A stretch of 64,000 bases of DNA from Streptomyces parvus (GCF_014648875.1 NZ_BMRY01000010.1:1-64000); one strand, 5' to 3'; shown: positions 43,162 to 51,964, counted from the first letter of the stretch. The notes: a model not told the origin generated them from the sequence alone. Numbers and translations: made by a program.

Positions 43162-46001
43162 GTACGCAGTGCCAGCGCCCGGCGTGCGAGGGCGATTACG
43201 AGGACATGGGCGGCGGTGAGCTGTACTGCGACACCTGCGGTCTGGCTCCGGTCGTCTCGCCCACGGGCATGGTCTCCTCGCCGCCGACCGGGATCGCCGG
43301 GGGCGGCCGGGCGAGCAGCCGGGACAGTTCCTCGCAGCGTTCCGGCTCCCGTGCCTCCGCCCGGTCCTCGTCCCGTTCGTCGACCTCGCGCCGTTCGGTC
43401 TCCGGCCGGCTGTCGCGTTCGCTGTCCGGGGCGTCGACCTCCCGTTCGGTCTCGGTGCGCTCCTCCGGCTCGACGTCGGCGGCCTCGGCGCGGGGGCGGC
43501 TCGGCGTCGGCCTGGTGGAGGTCCCGGACGTCCCCCGGCCCGATCCGCGTACGGCGGTGATGGAGCGGCCTGAGGTGCCCGAGCGCAAGCGTTTCTGCTC
43601 CCGTTCGGACTGCGGGGCCCCGGTGGGCCGTTCCCGCGGTGAGCGGCCGGGCCGCACCGAGGGGTTCTGCACCAAGTGCGGCCACCCGTACTCCTTCGTG
43701 CCGAAGCTGACCGGCGGCGACATCGTGCACGGCCAGTACGAGGTCGTCGGCTGTCTCGCGCACGGCGGTCTCGGCTGGGTGTATCTCGCGGTGGACCGGG
43801 CCGTCTCGGACCGCTGGGTGGTGCTCAAGGGCCTGCTGGACACCGGCGACCAGGACGCGATGGCCGCCGCGATCTCCGAGCGCCGCTTCCTCGCCGAGAT
43901 CGAGCACTCCAACATCGTGCGGATCTACAACTTCGTCGAGCACCTGGACCAGCGCACCGGCTCCCTCGACGGCTACATCGTCATGGAGTACGTCGGCGGC
44001 AAGGCCCTCAAGGAGATCGCCAACGAGCGCCGCACCCCGGCCGGGAAGCGCGACCCGCTGCCGGTGGAGCAGGCCTGCGCGTACGGGATCGAGGCGCTGG
44101 AGGCGCTCGGTCATCTGCACAGCCGCAATCTGCTCTACTGCGACTTCAAGGTCGACAACGCGATCCAGACCGAGGACCAGCTCAAGCTGATCGACATGGG
44201 CGCGGTGCGCCGGATGGACGACGAAGAGTCCGCGATCTACGGCACGGTCGGCTACCAGGCCCCCGAGGTGGCGGAGCTCGGCCCGTCGGTCGCCTCCGAT
44301 CTGTACACGGTGGCCCGGACGCTGGCGGTCCTCACCTTCGACTTCCAGGGGTACACGAACGTCTTCGTGGACTCGCTGCCGGACCCGGACACCATCGAGG
44401 TGTTCCGCACCTACGAGTCGTTCTACCGGCTGCTGGTGCGGGCCACGGATCCGGACCCGGCCCGGCGGTTCGCCTCGGCCGCGGAGATGGCCGAGCAGCT
44501 GACGGGGGTGCTGCGGGAGGTCGTGGTGCTCCAGACGGGCCGGCCGCGCCCGGCCCTGTCGACGCTGTTCGGCGCGGAACTGCGCGTGGTCGACACGGAG
44601 TTGTTCGCCCCGCAGACGGACGACGTCTCGCAGCTGGGCGGCCGGGACACCGGCTCCGGACGCGGCGGGCCGCTGGGCCGCCGGAAGGGGCGCGGCGGTC
44701 GGACGGCCGGCATTCCCGCGCAGGGCGGCGGGCAGGTCCACGGCGGTGCGGCTCCCGTCGTGCCGGGGGCCGTGACGTCCGCGGTGGCGGGGGCGCTGCC
44801 GGTGGGCGCGCAGCCGTCCGGCCCGGCGGGGGGTCACACGGCGGGCGCCGCTCCGCTGGCCGTGCCGCCGACCCATGTGCGGGGCTCCGCGCCGGGCGGC
44901 GGGGCTCCGCCCGCGTACGCTCCCCCGGCGCACGCTCCTGTTCCGGCGCCCCGGCCGCCCGACCAGGCCCCGCACGCCGCTGGTGCCTCCGCCGGACCGT
45001 ACGTCCGGACCGCCCCGGCCGGACCGTACGGCCCCGGTGGGGGTGTCCTGCTCGCCCTGTTCGACGCCCCGGCCACCGCGTTGGCGCTGCCGGTCCCCCG
45101 GGTCGACGCGCTGGACCCGAACGCCGGTTTCCTCGCGGGTCTGATGGCCTCCGCCCCGGCCGAGCTGATCACCGCCCTGCACACGGTCCCCGTCCCCTCG
45201 CCGGAGACCCGGCTGCGAGAGCTGCGGGCCCGGCTGGAGATGCGGGAGCCGGATGCGGCCGCCCGTGCGCTGACCACCCTGGAGGGTGAACACGCGGACG
45301 ACTGGCGGGTCGTCTGGTATCGGGGCGTCACCTCGCTGGTGACCGGTGACCACGAGACGGCGGCCCTCTCCTTCGACGCGGTCTACGACGCGTTCCCCGG
45401 CGAGATGGCGCCCAAGCTGGCGCTCGGGATCTGCGCGGAGGTGCTGGGCCAGCTGGACAACGCCGCCGAGTACTACCGCCTGGTGTGGGCGACCGATCCG
45501 GGGTTCGTCAGCGCCGCGTTCGGCCTGGCCCGGGTGCAGATCGCCGCCGGGGAGCGGGGTGCGGCGGTGAGCACCCTGGAGTCGGTGCCGGAGGCCTCGA
45601 TCCACTACACGGCGGCGCGGGTCGCCGCCGTCCGGGCGCGGCTGCGCGAACGCTCGCACCGGGAGCCGCTGCTGGCCGATCTGACGGCCGCCGGAGCCCA
45701 GGTGACCGCGCTGGGCGCCTTCGGTCTGGACCCGGTACGGCACGAGCAGTTGTCGACGGAGGTACTGGGCAAGGCGCTGGACTGGGTACTCTCCGGTAGT
45801 CCCGGTGTCCCCGGGCCGGGCGGACCGGCCGCCGGTCCGCCGGATGCACGGAAGCTGCTCGGCGCCGAAACGACCGAGCGGGGACTGCGGTTCGGGCTGG
45901 AGCGCTCGTACCGGATGCTCGCCCGGCTCGCGCAGCGGGGCGACGAGAGGATCGAACTGGTGGAGCGGGCCAACCGTTTCCGCCCCCGGACGTGGGTGTG
46001 A
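43158..46001 (+). CDS. pknG: PknG-like serine/threonine protein kinase with zinc ribbons and TPRs
   Basis: A 947-residue soluble kinase. Order: zinc knuckle (Cys5, 10, 24, 27), Ser/Arg-rich linker (51-114), second zinc ribbon (RFCSRSDCGAP and GFCTKCGHPYSF, about 145-180), kinase domain (about 195-460), a Pro/Gly/Ala-rich linker, and a TPR-like helical C-terminus. Kinase motifs are the loop LAHGGLGWVYLA, Lys224 (VVLKG), the non-RD catalytic loop LLYCDFKVDN with Asp329, and DMG with Asp346. The same departures (ND-LKPEN, DLG) occur in mycobacterial PknG, which has a rubredoxin-like domain and TPRs in the same order and acts on FHA proteins GarA/OdhI. The ATG at 43158 overlaps the previous stop and follows AGGGGGA. 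Confidence 0.92.
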   Translation: MSTQCQRPACEGDYEDMGGGELYCDTCGLAPVVSPTGMVSSPPTGIAGGGRASSRDSSSQRSGSRASARSSSRSSTSRRSVSGRLSRSLSGASTSRSVSVRSSGSTSAASARGRLGVGLVEVPDVPRPDPRTAVMERPEVPERKRFCSRSDCGAPVGRSRGERPGRTEGFCTKCGHPYSFVPKLTGGDIVHGQYEVVGCLAHGGLGWVYLAVDRAVSDRWVVLKGLLDTGDQDAMAAAISERRFLAEIEHSNIVRIYNFVEHLDQRTGSLDGYIVMEYVGGKALKEIANERRTPAGKRDPLPVEQACAYGIEALEALGHLHSRNLLYCDFKVDNAIQTEDQLKLIDMGAVRRMDDEESAIYGTVGYQAPEVAELGPSVASDLYTVARTLAVLTFDFQGYTNVFVDSLPDPDTIEVFRTYESFYRLLVRATDPDPARRFASAAEMAEQLTGVLREVVVLQTGRPRPALSTLFGAELRVVDTELFAPQTDDVSQLGGRDTGSGRGGPLGRRKGRGGRTAGIPAQGGGQVHGGAAPVVPGAVTSAVAGALPVGAQPSGPAGGHTAGAAPLAVPPTHVRGSAPGGGAPPAYAPPAHAPVPAPRPPDQAPHAAGASAGPYVRTAPAGPYGPGGGVLLALFDAPATALALPVPRVDALDPNAGFLAGLMASAPAELITALHTVPVPSPETRLRELRARLEMREPDAAARALTTLEGEHADDWRVVWYRGVTSLVTGDHETAALSFDAVYDAFPGEMAPKLALGICAEVLGQLDNAAEYYRLVWATDPGFVSAAFGLARVQIAAGERGAAVSTLESVPEASIHYTAARVAAVRARLRERSHREPLLADLTAAGAQVTALGAFGLDPVRHEQLSTEVLGKALDWVLSGSPGVPGPGGPAAGPPDARKLLGAETTERGLRFGLERSYRMLARLAQRGDERIELVERANRFRPRTWV

Positions 46002-46003
46002 AG

Positions 46004-47485
46004 ATGTCACAGAGCCAGCAGCAGCCCGCCCTGTCGAAGTGCCCCGGCTGCGAGGAGCCGCCAGCTGCGGGCGACCTGTTCTGCGGGGCGTGCGGCTACG
46101 ACCTCTCCGCAGTGCCCGCGCGCCCCGGTGACCGGCCCACGATGGCCATCACCGTGCCCCCGGCCGCCCCGGAAGCGGCGGGCGCCGAGGCCGTGCGGTG
46201 GCCCGCCGCCGCGGAGACCGACAGCTCGGACGTGCCCGCGCCCGTGCACCGCCCGTCGGACCTGCCGGGCACGGACTCGGGCGGCAGGCCCCTGGCCGAG
46301 CAGGAGCAGGAGCCGGAGCAGGAGCAGGAGCCGGGCACGCCGGTCGGGTCCTGGCCGGTCGGGTCCGCGCCCGTCGGGTCCGGGCCGGGGCCGGAGCCCC
46401 TCGGCGCGCCGGAGCCCTCGGCCGCCGCGGTGCGCCACGACGACCGGGCGGACCCGGACGCCGCCGAGCACTCCGGTGACTTCGCACTCGCCGCGCCCGA
46501 TCCCCGTACGGCGGAGCACGCCGCCGCAGCAGCCACCGCACCCGCCGCCGGGGGGAAGGTCTGTGTGGCCTGCCGCTCCGGCCGGGTGGGCCCCGACGGC
46601 TACTGCGAGAACTGCGGGCACGCCCAGCCCCGCGAGCGCGACCACATGGAGCGGGAGCTCGACGCGGTGGCCGCGGTGAGCGACCGGGGCCTGCGCCACC
46701 ACCGCAACGAGGACTCCTTCGCGGTGTCCTCGACCGCCCTGCCGGACGGTTCGCCCGCCGTCGTCGCGATCGTCTGCGACGGCGTCTCCTCGGCGAGCCG
46801 CCCCGACGAGGCGTCGGCCGCCGCCGCGAACGCCGCCAACGAGTCGCTGCTGGAGTCCCTGCCGCGCGGTACGCATCCGCAGCAGGCGATGCACGAGGCG
46901 ATCGTCGCCGCGTCCGAGGCGGTCAACGCCCTGGCGCAGGAACCGGCCGGGGCGATGGAACACGACGCGCACCGCCACCAGAACGCCCCGGCCTGCACCC
47001 TGGTCGGCGCGGTCATGGCCGGCGAGCTGCTGATCGTCGGCTGGGTCGGCGACAGCCGGGTCTACTGGGTGCCCCAGGACCGGAGCCGGCCGACCGCCCG
47101 GCTCACCGAGGACGACTCCTGGGCCGCGCAGATGGTGGCGGCCGGCCTGATGAACGAGGCCGAGGCGTACGCGGACGAGCGCGCCCACGCCATCACCGGC
47201 TGGCTCGGCGCCGACGCGTACGAACTGGAGCCGCACACCGCCGCGTTCAAGCCGGACCGGCCGGGCCTGGTGGTCGTGTGCACGGACGGCCTGTGGAACT
47301 ACGCCGAGTCCGCCGAGGAGATGGCCGCCGCGGTCCCGGCCGACGCCCAGGAACACCCGCTGCGCGGCGCCCGGGTGCTCGTCGGACACGCGCTCGACGG
47401 TGGGGGCCACGACAACGTAACAGTGGCACTTCTGCCGTTCGCCGTCCGGCCGCAAGGGGCAGGATCGGCCTGCGAAACCGTTTGA
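46004..47485 (+). CDS. PP2C-family protein phosphatase with two zinc ribbons
   Basis: A 493-residue protein. A first zinc ribbon (KCPGCEEPPAAGDLFCGACG, about 12-31) and a low-complexity Glu/Gln/Pro linker with EQEQEPEQEQEPG are followed by a second ribbon (VCVACRSGRVGPDGYCENCG, about 187-206). The PP2C domain then starts at VSDRGLRHHRNEDSF, with VCDGVSS, GWVGDSRVYWV, CTDGLWNYAES and HDNVTVALL giving the metal-binding aspartates. It should reverse phosphorylation by the adjacent kinase. The ATG at 46004 lies two bases after the kinase stop; GTG 45998, overlapping that stop, is an alternative. The C-terminus has no membrane segment. Confidence 0.9.
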   Translation: MSQSQQQPALSKCPGCEEPPAAGDLFCGACGYDLSAVPARPGDRPTMAITVPPAAPEAAGAEAVRWPAAAETDSSDVPAPVHRPSDLPGTDSGGRPLAEQEQEPEQEQEPGTPVGSWPVGSAPVGSGPGPEPLGAPEPSAAAVRHDDRADPDAAEHSGDFALAAPDPRTAEHAAAAATAPAAGGKVCVACRSGRVGPDGYCENCGHAQPRERDHMERELDAVAAVSDRGLRHHRNEDSFAVSSTALPDGSPAVVAIVCDGVSSASRPDEASAAAANAANESLLESLPRGTHPQQAMHEAIVAASEAVNALAQEPAGAMEHDAHRHQNAPACTLVGAVMAGELLIVGWVGDSRVYWVPQDRSRPTARLTEDDSWAAQMVAAGLMNEAEAYADERAHAITGWLGADAYELEPHTAAFKPDRPGLVVVCTDGLWNYAESAEEMAAAVPADAQEHPLRGARVLVGHALDGGGHDNVTVALLPFAVRPQGAGSACETV

Positions 47486-47504
47486 GCCTCAAGGAGCCGA
47501 CCAG

Positions 47505-48866
47505 ATGGCCAACTTCTCCAAGTCGAACGTGCCGCAGTTCTCCGTCGAGGTGTACCAGAACGAGTTCCTTCCCGAGGGCGGCCGTGAGGTCAACGCGATC
47601 GTCACGGTGACCTCGACCGGCGGCGGCACCACCGGCGGGATACCCCTGGCGGACGCGGTGCCCTCGTCCGCGCCGGGTGCCGGGCAGGGGCCCGGCGCGG
47701 CCGTGGTGCTGATGGTCGACTGTTCGGGCTCGATGGACTACCCGCCGACGAAGATGCGCAACGCGCGCGACGCGACGGCGGCGGCGATCGACACGCTGCG
47801 CGAGGGGACCCGGTTCGCGGTGGTCGCCGGGACGCATGTGGCGAAGGACGTCTATCCGGGCGACGGCCGGCTCGCGGTCGCCGACGCTCGGACGAAGGCC
47901 CAGGCCAAAGAGGCTCTGCGGAAGCTGAGCGCGGGCGGAGGCACCGCGATCGGCACCTGGCTGCGGCTGGCGGACCGGCTGCTGAACGCCGCCGACGTCT
48001 CCATCCGGCACGGCATCCTGCTGACCGACGGCCGCAACGAGCACGAGTCGCCCGAGGATCTGCGGGCGGCCCTGGACTCCTGCGCGGGCCGGTTCACCTG
48101 CGACGCCCGCGGGGTGGGCACCGACTGGGAGGTGAAGGAGGTCACCGGGATAGCCGCCGCCCTCCTCGGCACGGCCGACATCGTCGCCGACCCCTCGGGC
48201 CTGGCCGCGGGCTTCACGCGGATGATGGAGAACGCCATGGGCAAGGAGGTCGCGGACGTCGCGCTGCGGCTCTGGACCCCGGTGGGCGTGGAGATCCGGT
48301 TCGTGAAGCAGGTCGCGCCGACCGTCGCCGACCTGACCGCCCGGCGCACCGAGGCGAACGCCCGGGCCGGGGACTACCCGACCGGTTCCTGGGGCGACGA
48401 GTCCCGCGACTACCACGTGTGCGTCCTGGTGCCGGAGGCCGGGATCGGCCAGGAGATGCTGGCGGCCCGGGTCTCGCTGATCCTGCCCGACCCCTCGGGC
48501 GCGGGTACGCCGCAGACGCTGTCGCAGGGGCTCGTACGGGCCGTGTGGACGGACGACATGGTGGCGTCGACGTCGATCAATCCGCAGGTCGCGCACTACA
48601 CGGGTCAGGCGGAACTGGCACAAGTCATCCAGCAGGGGCTGGACGCACGCAAGTCGGGCGACTTCGACGGCGCGACGGCGAAGCTGGGCCGTGCGGTGCA
48701 GCTGGCGTCGGCGTCCGGGAACCAGGACACTGCGAAACTGCTTTCGAAGGTGGTCGACGTCGTCGATGCCGCGACAGGTACTGTGCGACTGAAGGCGAAG
48801 GTCGCGGAAGCGGACGAGATGACCCTCGAAACCCGCTCCACCAAGACCGTTCGCGTCAAGAAGTAG
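47505..48866 (+). CDS. von Willebrand factor A domain protein
   Basis: A 453-residue soluble protein. After a beta-rich N-terminal part (FSVEVYQNEFLPEGGREVNA) comes a vWA domain with the complete metal-ion adhesion site: VLMVDCSGSMD (D-x-S-x-S), the Thr/Gly segment GGGTAIGTWLRLA and ILLTDGRNEH. A beta-sandwich and helical C-terminus follow. Such vWA proteins commonly act as metal-dependent adaptors next to PP2C and kinases. It starts 19 bases after the phosphatase gene with AAGGAG close upstream, and belongs to the same operon. Confidence 0.9.
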   Translation: MANFSKSNVPQFSVEVYQNEFLPEGGREVNAIVTVTSTGGGTTGGIPLADAVPSSAPGAGQGPGAAVVLMVDCSGSMDYPPTKMRNARDATAAAIDTLREGTRFAVVAGTHVAKDVYPGDGRLAVADARTKAQAKEALRKLSAGGGTAIGTWLRLADRLLNAADVSIRHGILLTDGRNEHESPEDLRAALDSCAGRFTCDARGVGTDWEVKEVTGIAAALLGTADIVADPSGLAAGFTRMMENAMGKEVADVALRLWTPVGVEIRFVKQVAPTVADLTARRTEANARAGDYPTGSWGDESRDYHVCVLVPEAGIGQEMLAARVSLILPDPSGAGTPQTLSQGLVRAVWTDDMVASTSINPQVAHYTGQAELAQVIQQGLDARKSGDFDGATAKLGRAVQLASASGNQDTAKLLSKVVDVVDAATGTVRLKAKVAEADEMTLETRSTKTVRVKK

Positions 48867-48951
48867 CACGGAACGATCACCCGCGGTCAAGACGCCGCGA
48901 CCGACAGCATGCGGCCTCCGCGGCCGGAAGAGGAGAGGGGGAAGCGCCGAC

Positions 48952-50385
48952 ATGCCGACCTGCCCGAACGGACACCAGTCGGGTTCCGAGGACTGGTGCG
49001 AGGTCTGCGGACACCGCATGACGACCGGTGGTGCGCCCGCGGGCGCGGTGCCCCCGCCGCCTCCTCCGCCGCCCGCGCCCGGATACGGCTACCCGCAGCC
49101 CGGGTCCGGCACCGGTGGCGGACAGCCCACCATGCAGGCGGAGCTCTGCCCGCAGTGCCGTACGCCGCGTGAGGCGATGGCGCCCTTCTGCGAGGAGTGC
49201 CGCTGGAACTTCCTCACCAACACGGCGACCTCCTACACCCCGCTGGCCCCGCAGCACAGCACGCCCAGCGGCCCGCCGCCCGGCCTCAACCTGCCGCCCG
49301 GCTTCCAGGCGCAGAACCCCGGCGGACCGTCCGGCCCCGGCGGCCCCGGCGGCCAGCCCGGTCCCGGTGGTCCCGGCGGCCAGCCCGGCCCCGGTGGTCC
49401 TGGTGGTCCTGGTGCGCAGGGCGGTCCGCCCGGCGCGCCCCGGCCGCGCGATCCGTTCGACTACCAGGGCTCGCGGCCCTCGCAGATGAACCGTCCCGCC
49501 GAGCCGCTCGCCCCCGAGCAGAACGGTCCGCAGGGGAACGGCGGCCAGGGCGGTCCTCCGCAGTCCTTCCAGCAGGGTCCTCCGCCGTCCTCGTTCCAGC
49601 AGCAGGGCCCGCCGTCGACGCGCTCGCCGTTCGAGCCGCAGCAGTCGGCTCCGTCGCCGTTCGAGCCCCAGCAGGCCTCGCCCTTCGCACCGCCGCAGCA
49701 GCACCAGCAGTCGGCGCCGCCCGCGCCGCCGCAGTCGTCGGGGCACACCGGCGGTGGGGACGACTGGATGCTGTCGCCGCCCTCCCAGGCGCAGTCGCAG
49801 CAGCCGCCCCAGCAGTTCCAGCAGCCGGGCCCCCACCAGGGACAGCCTGGCCAGGGTCACCAGGGACAGGGACAGCCGGGCCACCAGGGTCAGGGACAGC
49901 AGCAGCACGGGCAGGACCAGAGCTACGACCAGGGCCCGCAGCACGGCGGCGTGCCCGGCCAGGGCGGGCCGCAGCAGGCCGCCACCTGGACCGCCGTGAT
50001 CGCCCCGGACCGTGCGTACTTCCTCGCGATGATGCAGCGCAGCGGCCCCGAGGCGACCGGGCTGAACCTCCCCGCGTACTCCCCGGAGCAGCGCCTTCCG
50101 CTCACCGGCAGCCAGGTCACCATCGGGCGTCGCCGGCAGAGCACCGGGGAGTCCCCCGACGTCGATCTGTCGGTGCCCCCGGAGGACCCGGGCGTCTCGC
50201 ACCAGCACGCGGTGCTGGTGCAGCAGCCGGACGGCGGCTGGGCGGTCGTCGACCAGAACTCCACCAACGGCACCACGCTGAACGGCGCCGAGGAGCCGAT
50301 CCAGCCCTACGTCCCCGTGCCGCTCCAGGACGGCGACCAGGTGCACGTCGGGGCGTGGACGACGATCACGGTCCGCCGGGACTGA
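48952..50385 (+). CDS. FHA-domain protein with two zinc ribbons and Pro/Gln-rich linker
   Basis: A 477-residue protein. Two zinc ribbons lie at the N-terminus (CPNGHQSGSEDWCEVCG at 3-19, CPQCRTPREAMAPFCEECRW at about 66-85). A long low-complexity linker follows: a collagen-like GGPGGQPGPGG part (nucleotides about 49320-49420) and Gln/Pro/Gly-rich repeats such as QGHQGQGQPGHQGQGQ. The C-terminal 100 residues form an FHA domain (VTIGRRRQS, VSHQHAVL, DQNSTNGTTLNG), which binds phosphothreonine peptides. Architecture and position recall GarA-type readers of PknG, but with a large linker. It is probably a substrate or docking protein of the kinase. Confidence 0.9.
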   Translation: MPTCPNGHQSGSEDWCEVCGHRMTTGGAPAGAVPPPPPPPPAPGYGYPQPGSGTGGGQPTMQAELCPQCRTPREAMAPFCEECRWNFLTNTATSYTPLAPQHSTPSGPPPGLNLPPGFQAQNPGGPSGPGGPGGQPGPGGPGGQPGPGGPGGPGAQGGPPGAPRPRDPFDYQGSRPSQMNRPAEPLAPEQNGPQGNGGQGGPPQSFQQGPPPSSFQQQGPPSTRSPFEPQQSAPSPFEPQQASPFAPPQQHQQSAPPAPPQSSGHTGGGDDWMLSPPSQAQSQQPPQQFQQPGPHQGQPGQGHQGQGQPGHQGQGQQQHGQDQSYDQGPQHGGVPGQGGPQQAATWTAVIAPDRAYFLAMMQRSGPEATGLNLPAYSPEQRLPLTGSQVTIGRRRQSTGESPDVDLSVPPEDPGVSHQHAVLVQQPDGGWAVVDQNSTNGTTLNGAEEPIQPYVPVPLQDGDQVHVGAWTTITVRRD

Positions 50386-50406
50386 GTCCCCCGCCCACCT
50401 GGCCGC

Positions 50407-51411
50407 TCACCGGCCGGGGGCGAGGGGCCAGGTGTACGGGCCCTGCGGGTCGTCGAGCCAGGCCCACTGCCGGCCCTGGCCGACCGTGATGCCGTATCTC
50501 TCCCGCTGCGGCCGCCCCTCGCGCTCCCAGAGGGAGAGGGCCTCGTGCGGATCGAGGGTGCCCGCGGTCAGCGTCAGGAGGAACCGGAACAGGTCGTCGC
50601 CCGCCACCCGGCGCGCCAGTCCGCCGAGGTGCGGCAGCCCGTCGGACAGCGGCAGCGCCCCGCGCAGGGGCACGAAGTACGCCGGGGTGTGCAGGAAGTG
50701 CCCCTCGGCGCGCGGGCCGTGCGCCGTCGTGCGGACCTCCAGCAGGACCAGTCCGGTGGCGAGCGGCGCGAGGATCAACGCCCCCGGACGGCACTGTTCC
50801 GGCCAGCTCCGCGGTACGGAGGGCAGGGTGCAGGTCGCGATGATCCGGTCGTACGGGGCGCGCTCCGGGCAGCCCAGGGCCCCGTCGCCGGTGATCACCG
50901 TCGGGTGGTACCCGGCCGCGGCGAGGTGGAAGCGGGCGGATTCCGTGATCTCCGGGTCCAGATCGACGCTGGTCACGGCGGGGGCGCCGAGCCGGTGGGC
51001 GAGGAGCGCCGCGTTGTAGCCGGGGCCGGTGCCGATCTCCAGAACCGTGTGACCGTCCCGTACGTCGAGGGCGTCGAGCATCAGGGCCATCAGGGACGGC
51101 TGACTGGAGGACGAGACGAGTTCGCCGTCCTTGAGCCAGGTGGCCAGCGCCCCGTCCGCGTACACCCCGTGCAGCCAGCGTGAGCGTTGCCCGGGGTCCG
51201 CGTCCTCGGCCCCGAGGCGTTCGTAGCCGCCGATTCCGTGCACGTAGAAGAACGGCACGAACAGATGGCGGGGCACCTCGGCGAAGGCGGTCCGCCAGGC
51301 GGGATCGGTGAGTCCGCCCCGCGCGACGATCTCCCGCACGAGGGCGTCCCGCGCCGCGTCGGCCTCGGCGTCGGGGGCGGACGGGGAGGGGCTCTGCCGG
51401 TGTGCACCCAT
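50407..51411 (-). CDS. PIMT-type SAM-dependent methyltransferase
   Basis: A 334-residue member of the protein-L-isoaspartate O-methyltransferase family with a C-terminal extension. Residues 60-110 hold the SSSSQPSLMALMLDALDV segment; motif I is VLEIGTGPGYNAALLA near 117, followed by VTSVDLDPEI and DRIIATCTLPSVP. The tail (about 255-334, RERYGITVGQGRQWAWLDDP) ends YTWPLA, as in the remnant at 3977-4821 (FGITVSAARQRVWIG). The protein may repair isoaspartyl residues or modify a peptide; no graspetide genes are near. The ATG at 51411 is divergent from the globin gene. Longer frames to 51867 cross the globin gene and are rejected. Confidence 0.85.
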   Translation of the reverse strand: MGAHRQSPSPSAPDAEADAARDALVREIVARGGLTDPAWRTAFAEVPRHLFVPFFYVHGIGGYERLGAEDADPGQRSRWLHGVYADGALATWLKDGELVSSSSQPSLMALMLDALDVRDGHTVLEIGTGPGYNAALLAHRLGAPAVTSVDLDPEITESARFHLAAAGYHPTVITGDGALGCPERAPYDRIIATCTLPSVPRSWPEQCRPGALILAPLATGLVLLEVRTTAHGPRAEGHFLHTPAYFVPLRGALPLSDGLPHLGGLARRVAGDDLFRFLLTLTAGTLDPHEALSLWEREGRPQRERYGITVGQGRQWAWLDDPQGPYTWPLAPGR

Positions 51412-51470
51412 GTCTCCACTGTCCTGCGCCGGAGCCGTGGGGGCGAGAGGGAGCGCACGGCCCTGAATCC

Positions 51471-51482
51471 GGACCTTGGTCC
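51471..51482. promoter_or_regulatory. Palindrome between methyltransferase and globin genes
   Basis: GGACC-TT-GGTCC, perfect 5-bp arms with two central bases, lies in the 114-base divergent gap, 44 bases from the globin start. It is followed by CCTAGG. It could be a shared operator; no known consensus fits with certainty. Confidence 0.4.
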
Positions 51483-51525
51483 TAGGACTCCTGACCTCGG
51501 GCGGTGCGTCTGCGACCATGGACGG

Positions 51526-51930
51526 GTGACTGAGATTCCGCGCGACACGCTTCAGGAGCAGACCTTCTACGAGCAGGTCGGCGGCGAGGCGACCTTCCGG
51601 CGCCTGGTCCACCGCTTCTACGAGGGCGTGGCGGGTGACGAACTGCTGCGGCCGATGTACCCGGAGGAGGATCTGGGTCCGGCCGAGGAGCGGTTCGCGC
51701 TCTTCCTGATGCAGTACTGGGGCGGCCCGCGCACCTACAGCGACCACCGGGGCCACCCGCGGCTGCGGATGCGCCACGCGCCGTTCCGGGTGGACCGCGC
51801 GGCCCATGACGCCTGGCTCTCCCACATGCGGGTCGCGCTGGACGAGTTGGGGCTGGCGCCCGAGCACGAGCGGCAGCTGTGGGACTACCTGACCTACGCC
51901 GCCGCCTCGATGGTCAACACCGCGGACTGA
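51526..51930 (+). CDS. Group II truncated hemoglobin (GlbO type)
   Basis: A 134-residue truncated globin of group II, which binds O2, NO and peroxides through heme. It opens TFYEQVGGEATFRRLVHRFY, has the CD/E region LMQYWGGPRTYSDHRGHPRL, the proximal histidine in RMRHAPFRVD, and Trp G8 in HDAWLSHM, all typical for TrHbO. The GTG at 51526 gives TEIPRDTLQE; no stronger start exists because the frame before it is upstream of the divergent gap. Likely role is NO or oxidative defence. It stands next to the methyltransferase gene in divergent order. Confidence 0.9.
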   Translation: MTEIPRDTLQEQTFYEQVGGEATFRRLVHRFYEGVAGDELLRPMYPEEDLGPAEERFALFLMQYWGGPRTYSDHRGHPRLRMRHAPFRVDRAAHDAWLSHMRVALDELGLAPEHERQLWDYLTYAAASMVNTAD

Positions 51931-51964
51931 CAGCGCGGTCCACGAGTCGGCATGTGAACGATCC

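Noticed and set aside
49320..49910. Dense short repeats first considered as a CRISPR or satellite array
   Set aside because: They are in-frame codon repeats of the Gly/Pro/Gln-rich linker of the FHA protein, with no spacer-repeat pattern.
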